This document shows, piece after piece, positions 59,239 through 64,000 of a DNA stretch of 64,000 nt. The notes beneath the pieces were generated by a model. The model saw only the letters and a list, made by a program, of their open reading frames with translations. It was not told the DNA's origin and made no database searches. The DNA lies in contig CAWHYJ010000011.1 in the NCBI GenBank assembly GCA_963833495.1, positions 248,001 through 312,000 on the forward strand, written 5' to 3'. The stretch's first letter is position 1. Every line of letters begins with the position of its first letter. This stretch comes from Fodinibacter sp963833495 (GTDB lineage: Bacteria > Actinomycetota > Actinomycetes > Actinomycetales > Dermatophilaceae). The position numbers and the translations under genes were made by a program.

Positions 59239-60195
59239 TCAGCCGACGATGGCGAGCGCGAGGCCGTAGGCGACGACTCCGGGCACCAGCAGGGATGCCG
59301 CGGCGGTCGACAGCTGCCCGCGCACCGAGCTGACGCCGGGCAGCACGCAGAGCATCCGCCGGGTCGCGTGCGAGACCGCGGCCACGAGGAACCCGACGAG
59401 GGCGGCCGGCGCCGGGGAGGGCGAACCGGCCACTGCGGCGGCCACCAGCGCACCTGCGCCGCCGAGCAGCATCGCGAGCGGTAGCATCCAGGCCCGCACC
59501 TTCTCGAACCCTGCGGCGAGGTCGGCCAGCGAGGCGGCCGCGATCGCCACGAACCCCAGCAGGGCGATGTCGCTGGCCCGGCTGGTGCGCGACAACGGCA
59601 GCCAGGTGGTGCCCAGCGCCACGACCGCGAGCCCGAGCGAGGTGATGCCGATCGACTCGGTGAGCCGGGGGCGGCCGTCGCGGCGCACCATCTGGTGGCC
59701 GAACATCACCGCCAGCCCGACCAGCAGCGCCACGGGCACCAGCCGCAGGTAGGGCTCGTCGGTGGTCGCGACGGCGGCCACCGGCGCGAGCACCCCGGTG
59801 ACCCCGATCGCCAGCGACGAGCCGAAGCGGCTCGACGAGCCGAGCAGGGCCGGCCAGCCCCACGCCACGACGATGCCGGCCCAGGCCAGGCCGGCGGCGA
59901 GCAGCACCGGGTCGGCCAGCAGCGCCAGCACGAGCAGGGCGGCGAGCACGACCACCGCGACGACCACGACGGGCCGGGGCACGGTGGCCAGCGAGGGCAG
60001 CACCGGCTCGCGCAGCACCGCCTCGCGCCGGGCCCGGCGCTGGGCCCGGGTCTCGACCGCGGGCTCGGCGGCGTCCGGCGCGGGCGCCCCCTCGGCCGGC
60101 GGCTGCGCGGCCTCGGCGCCCTCGTCCACGGCTGCGGACCGCGCCGGCTCGGCCTCGGGGCTCAGGTCGGTCGGCTGGTCGTCCACGCGCGGCAT
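59239..60195 (-). CDS. Hypothetical multi-pass membrane protein
   Basis: Protein of 318 aa. Residues 1-70 are acidic/proline-rich and cytoplasmic; the rest has nine or ten hydrophobic helices (VVVVAVVVLAALLVLALLAD, ALVGFLVAAVSHATRRML). It resembles no family I can name with confidence. ATG 60195; eight nt downstream of the MoaD-like gene, so they are probably co-transcribed. Confidence 0.7.
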   Translation of the reverse strand: MPRVDDQPTDLSPEAEPARSAAVDEGAEAAQPPAEGAPAPDAAEPAVETRAQRRARREAVLREPVLPSLATVPRPVVVVAVVVLAALLVLALLADPVLLAAGLAWAGIVVAWGWPALLGSSSRFGSSLAIGVTGVLAPVAAVATTDEPYLRLVPVALLVGLAVMFGHQMVRRDGRPRLTESIGITSLGLAVVALGTTWLPLSRTSRASDIALLGFVAIAAASLADLAAGFEKVRAWMLPLAMLLGGAGALVAAAVAGSPSPAPAALVGFLVAAVSHATRRMLCVLPGVSSVRGQLSTAAASLLVPGVVAYGLALAIVG

Positions 60196-60202
60196 CCTCC
60201 CA

Positions 60203-60475
60203 TCATCCTCCGGCGAAGGGCGGCAGGATCTCGACGACGGCGCCGGCCGGCACCGGGTCGTCGCCCGTGCTCGCGCGGCCCCCGACGAGCACCGAGCAGA
60301 CCGGCAGCACCGGTTCGAGCGGCGGGTGCACGGCCGCGAGCCGGGTCAGCAGGCCACCCACGGTGTGGATGCCGGTGACGTGCTCGGCATCGACGCCCGC
60401 GGCGGCCCGGGCGCCCGCCCAGTACCGGACGAGCACCGTCTCAGGGGGGCGCTGCGCGCCTTCGCTGGTCTGCAT
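60203..60475 (-). CDS. MoaD/ThiS-family sulfur-carrier protein
   Basis: Ubiquitin-like sulfur carrier of 90 aa. The beta-grasp core VLVRYWAGARAAAGVD is followed by VEILPPFAGG, ending in the diglycine that is thiocarboxylated. Partner enzymes (MoeB/ThiF, MoaE) are not adjacent, so the pathway (molybdopterin, thiazole or tungsten cofactor) is not certain. ATG 60475; divergent from glnR with 21 nt between starts. Confidence 0.9.
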   Translation of the reverse strand: MQTSEGAQRPPETVLVRYWAGARAAAGVDAEHVTGIHTVGGLLTRLAAVHPPLEPVLPVCSVLVGGRASTGDDPVPAGAVVEILPPFAGG

Positions 60476-60496
60476 GACCGCCTATCCTGATCGACG

Positions 60497-61195
60497 ATGG
60501 CCCAATTGCTGCTGCTGACGAACACCTTGGCCCCCAGCGCCGAGGTCGTTCCGGCGCTCGGGCTGCTCTCGCACCATGTTCGCATCCTCCCGGCCGAGGC
60601 CTCCGCCCTGGTCGACGCCCCCAAGGCCGACGTGGTCGTCGTCGACGCCCGCCGCGAGCTGGCCATGGCCAAGTCGCTCTGCCGGGTCATCTGCACCACG
60701 GGCATCTCGATCCCGCTCATCGTGGTCGTCACCGAGGGCGGCCTGGCCGGCATCACCAGCGACTGGGGGGTCGACGACGTCATCCTCGACACCGCGGGGC
60801 CGGCCGAGGTCGAGGCCCGGCTGCGGCTGGCGGTCGGCCGCACCGTCGAGGCCGCCGTCGAGGAGGGTGGGCCGATCACGGCGGGCGCCCTGGTCATCGA
60901 CGAGGCCACCTACTCGGTGCGGCTGCGCGGCCGCCTGCTCGACCTCACCTACAAGGAGTTCGAGCTGCTGAAGTACCTCGCGCAGCACCCGGGCCGGGTG
61001 TTCACCCGCTCCCAGCTGCTCCAGGAGGTCTGGGGCTACGACTACTTCGGCGGCACCCGCACCGTCGACGTGCACGTGCGGCGGCTGCGCGCCAAGCTCG
61101 GCACCGACTACGAGGTGCTGATCGGCACCGTGCGCAACGTCGGCTACCGGTTCGTGCCGGAGGTCGCCGACTCCTTCTCCGAGCTCGAGGCCTGA
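60497..61195 (+). CDS. glnR: GlnR, orphan OmpR-type nitrogen regulator
   Basis: Global nitrogen regulator of actinobacteria, 232 aa. The receiver is atypical (LLLLTNTLAPSAEVVPALGL; DDVILDTAGPAEVEARLRLA), as in known GlnR, and needs no phosphorylation. The C-terminal winged helix reads DLTYKEFELLKYLAQHPGRV and DVHVRRLRAKLGTDYEVLIG. There is no cognate kinase. The adjacent mshD matches the Rv0818-Rv0819 order of mycobacteria. ATG 60497. Confidence 0.95.
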   Translation: MAQLLLLTNTLAPSAEVVPALGLLSHHVRILPAEASALVDAPKADVVVVDARRELAMAKSLCRVICTTGISIPLIVVVTEGGLAGITSDWGVDDVILDTAGPAEVEARLRLAVGRTVEAAVEEGGPITAGALVIDEATYSVRLRGRLLDLTYKEFELLKYLAQHPGRVFTRSQLLQEVWGYDYFGGTRTVDVHVRRLRAKLGTDYEVLIGTVRNVGYRFVPEVADSFSELEA

Positions 61196-61196
61196 G

Positions 61197-62086
61197 GTGG
61201 CGCGCACCGAGCGCGTCCTCGAGGTCGACGACGACACGGCATCCGACCTGCGGGCGCTGTGGGCGCGCGCCGCGGAGGCCGACGGGGTGGGGGCGGTCTC
61301 CGAGGCCTTCCGGCTCGCCGTCGGCCCGGCTCGCGACGGCGTCGTGCACCTGCTGCGGCGCTCCGACGACGGCGACCGTGGTCGGCTACGCGCAGGTCGC
61401 CGCGGCGGGCACGCCGGATGCCGTCGCCGAGCTGGTCGTCGACCCGCCCGCGCGGCGTCGCGGCCACGGCCGGGCCCTGCTCGACGCAGCCCTCTCCGAG
61501 GGTGCCCGCAGCGTGTGGGCGCACGGCCTGCTCCCGGCGGCCGACGCCCTCGCGCGTGCCGCCGGGCTGGTGATGACGCGCAGCCTGCACCTGATGACGC
61601 GCCCGCTGACTGACGCGGATGCCGTGGACCGGGTTCTCCCGCAGGGGTTCTCGGTGCGAGCCTTCGAGCCGGGTCGCGACGACGAGACGTGGGTGACGCT
61701 CAACGCGGCCGCCTTCGCACGGCATCCGGAACAGGGCCGGTTGACCGTGGCCGACCTGCACGAGCGGATGGCCCAGCCGTGGTTCGACCCGGCCGGGCTG
61801 CTGCTGGTCGTCGAGGACGCGACCGGGCAGGTCGTCGCCTTCCACTGGACCAAGGTCGAGGGCGAACGCCGGCGAGGTGTACGTGGTCGGGGTCGACCCG
61901 GCGCACCAGGGGCGCGGGCTCGGCGGGCCGGTCACCCGGCTCGGTCTGGCGCACCTCGCCCGGGCCGGTCTGCGCGAGGTCGAGCTCTACGTCGACGGCG
62001 ACAACACCGCCGCACGGCGCACCTACGAACGGCTCGGTTTCACCGACGCGGCGGTGGACGGGCAGTACACCCTTGCCACGACCTGA
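61197..62086 (+). pseudogene. mshD: Mycothiol synthase MshD, doubly frameshifted
   Basis: Acetyl-CoA:Cys-GlcN-Ins acetyltransferase, the last step of mycothiol synthesis, built of two GNAT domains. The N-terminal GNAT reads VVGYAQVAAAGTPDAVAELV and DPPARRRGHGRALLDAAL; the C-terminal one VEDATGQVVAFHWTKVEG, then YVVGVDPAHQGRGLGGPVTR and ARRTYERLGFTDA. Single extra bases near 61368 and 61875 break the frame twice; both removals restore an uninterrupted 295-aa protein, the family length. GTG 61197. Since mycothiol genes elsewhere in the window are intact, a sequence error is likelier than loss. Confidence 0.8.
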
Positions 62087-62098
62087 CAGGATTGGGTC

Positions 62099-64000
62099 AT
62101 GACGGCGAACCCGAGGGCCGAGGTCCACGAGCTGAGGTCGGCGAGCCATGCCGCTGCCGACGCCGCGGCCGACGCGAGCATCGTCAGCGAGGTCTCCATC
62201 GCGAGCGCCGCGGCCACCGAGACCCGCACCCACCAACCACGGGCCGCCAACGGCCGGTTCGTCGGTCGGCCCGCGGGTTCCGAGCCCGCGGCGGAGCAGG
62301 ACGTCACCCTGCAGGGCGACCGGTTCCTCGACCGCGAGATCTCCTGGCTGCAGTTCAACGAGCGGGTGCTCCAGCTGGCCGCCGACGAGAACGTGCCGCT
62401 GCTCGAGCGGGCCCGCTACCTCGCGATCTTCGCCTCCAACCTCGACGAGTTCTTCATGGTGCGGGTGGCGGGCCTCAAGCGCCGCATCGCCACCGGCATC
62501 GCCGTGCGCTCGGCCTCCGGGCTCGAGCCGCGCGAGGTGCTCGAGCAGATCTCGCTGGTCGCCCACGAGCTGCTGTCGATGCAGGCCCGGGTCTACGGCG
62601 AGCAGGTGCGCCCGGCGCTCGAGGGCGAGGGCATCACCATCGTGCGGTGGGACGAGCTGTCCGACGACGAGCGCGACCGGCTCGGCGCGATGTTCACCGC
62701 CCGGCTCTTCCCGGTGCTCACCCCCCTGGCCGTCGACCCGGCCCACCCGTTCCCCTACATCTCGGGGCTCTCGCTCAACCTGGCCGTGGTGCTGGTCAAC
62801 CCGCGCACCGGCAAGGAGCACTTCGCGCGGGTCAAGGTGCCGCCGGTGCTCCCCCGCCTGCTGCGCGTGCAGCCCGGGCCCGACGAGTCGCCGCTGGCCG
62901 ACATGTACGACACCCGGTTCGTGCCGCTCGAGGACGTCATCTCGGCGCACCTCGACCACCTCTTCCCCGGCATGGAGGTGCGCGAGCACTTCACCTTCCG
63001 GGTCACCCGCAACGAGGACCTCGAGGTCGAGGAGGACGACGCCGAGAACCTCCTCACCGCGCTCGAGCGCGAGCTCACCCGCCGCCGCTTCGGCCCCCCG
63101 GTGCGCCTCGAGGTCGAGGCCGACATGGACGAGCACGTGCATCGACCTGCTGGTCCGCGAGCTCGGCGTCGCCGGGTCCGAGGTCTACCGCCTGCCGGCC
63201 CCGCTCGACCTGCGCGCGCTCAACGTGATCGCCGACCTCGAGCGCTCCGACCTGCACTTCGACCCGTTCGTCGCCCGCACCAACCCCGACCTGGCGCCCA
63301 CCGAGAGCGCCAAGGCCCGCGACATCTTCGCGTCGATCCGCAAGCAGGACATCCTGCTCCAGCACCCCTACGACTCGTTCTCGACCTCGGTGCAGGCGTT
63401 CATCGAGCAGGCCGCCGTCGACCCGCGCGTGCTGGCCATCAAGCAGACGCTCTACCGCACCAGCGGCGACTCGCCCGATCATCGACGCCCTCATCGACGC
63501 CGCCGAGGCCGGCAAGCAGGTGCTCGCGGTCGTCGAGATCAAGGCCCGCTTCGACGAGCAGAACAACATCTCGTGGGCGCGCAAGCTCGAGCACGCCGGC
63601 GTGCACGTCGTCTACGGCATCGTCGGGCTGAAGACGCACGCCAAGCTGTGCCTCGTCATCCGGCAGGAGGCCGAGGGCCTGCGCCGCTACTGCCACGTCG
63701 GCACCGGCAACTACAACCCCAAGACCGCCCGGCTCTACGAGGACCTCGGGCTGCTCACCGTCGACGACCAGGTCGGCCAGGACCTCACCCGGCTGTTCAA
63801 CCAGCTCTCGGGCATCGCGCCGCGCAGCCGGTTCAAGCGGCTGCTCGTCGCGCCGCGGTCGGTGCGCTCGGGGCTGATCGACCTGATCGACGCCGAGATC
63901 GAGCACGAGCAGCGCCAGCCGGGCTCGGGGCACATCGCCTGGAAGCTGAACTCCATCGTCGACGAGCAGCTCATCGACGCCCTCTACCGCGCCTCGCAGG
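62099..64000 (+). pseudogene. ppk: RNA degradosome-type polyphosphate kinase, partial and frameshifted
   Basis: Polyphosphate kinase making polyP from ATP; open at the window end. N-terminal extension, then FLDREISWLQFNERVLQLAA and ASNLDEFFMVRVAGLKRR (N-domain), EHFTFRVTRNEDLEVEEDDA, and catalytic motifs KTHAKLCLVIRQEAEGLRRY (catalytic His) and HVGTGNYNPKTARLYEDLGL. Extra bases near 63142 (GTGCATC, expected GTGATC) and 63476 (CCC, expected CC) break the frame twice; without them the frame is continuous. ATG 62099. It follows mshD by 12 nt. Confidence 0.85.

Noticed and set aside
61197..63480. Programmed frameshifting in mshD and ppk
   Set aside because: There are no slippery heptamers or downstream structures in common, two shifts occur per gene, and homologues have continuous frames; sequence error explains it better.

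Overview
The window is about 70% GC and reads as the chromosome of a high-GC actinobacterium. The gene families are diagnostic: mycothiol genes (mshA, mshD, an S-(hydroxymethyl)mycothiol dehydrogenase), CarD, GlnR, an HbhA-like protein, SenX3/RegX3 and many GTG starts. Gene content and order (HTH regulator - hbhA - DUF2516; mshA - YbjN - gpm; senX3/regX3; carD - ispD - ispF - cysS - rlmB; glnR - mshD) resemble mycobacterial neighbourhoods. The overall style suggests a Micrococcales member, perhaps near Intrasporangiaceae; this placement is inference.

Layout. (1) 1-9.5 kb: an accessory catabolic cluster. It holds a sugar-type ABC importer whose RbsA-like ATPase is fused in frame to an RbsC-like permease, a separate permease and binding lipoprotein, a 3-hydroxyisobutyrate-dehydrogenase-like enzyme, two zinc-type alcohol dehydrogenases, an XRE/cupin regulator and a PRISE-like SDR reductase. 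(2) 10.155-22.069 kb: an 11.9-kb genomic island in the 3' half of tRNA-Thr(UGU). It is bounded by a perfect 44-bp direct repeat, with a tyrosine integrase at the tRNA end. Cargo: a zinc/cobalt-type sensor plus CDF exporter, a two-component system, a secreted fibronectin-III protein, an HTH/nucleotidyltransferase (DUF6036) toxin-antitoxin-like pair and two frameshifted genes. (3) 22.1-36.9 kb: ThrE-type exporter coupled to a membrane Ser/Thr kinase, a CBS protein, LacI regulator and MsiK/UgpC-type ATPase, DUF4032, small membrane proteins, rlmB, cysS and a mycothiol-dependent formaldehyde dehydrogenase pair. (4) 37-54.6 kb: ispF, ispD, carD, regX3/senX3, phoU, two tandem sigma-like membrane proteins, gpm, YbjN, mshA, dtd, asparaginase, hbhA. 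(5) 54.6-64 kb: BKACE, ygfZ, fur, LytR-CpsA-Psr, nitrobindin, glnR, mshD and ppk, the last cut by the window edge.

Two window-wide signals stand out. The 8-mer GGATGCCG (either strand) occurs roughly 60 times by eye in 22-64 kb against about five times in 1-22 kb. It shows no strand bias and forms the arms of intergenic hairpins, a pattern like DNA uptake sequences in Neisseria. Second, six conserved genes between 54.8 and 63.5 kb carry eight apparent single-base insertions while the preceding 32 kb shows none, which points to local sequence error more than gene decay.
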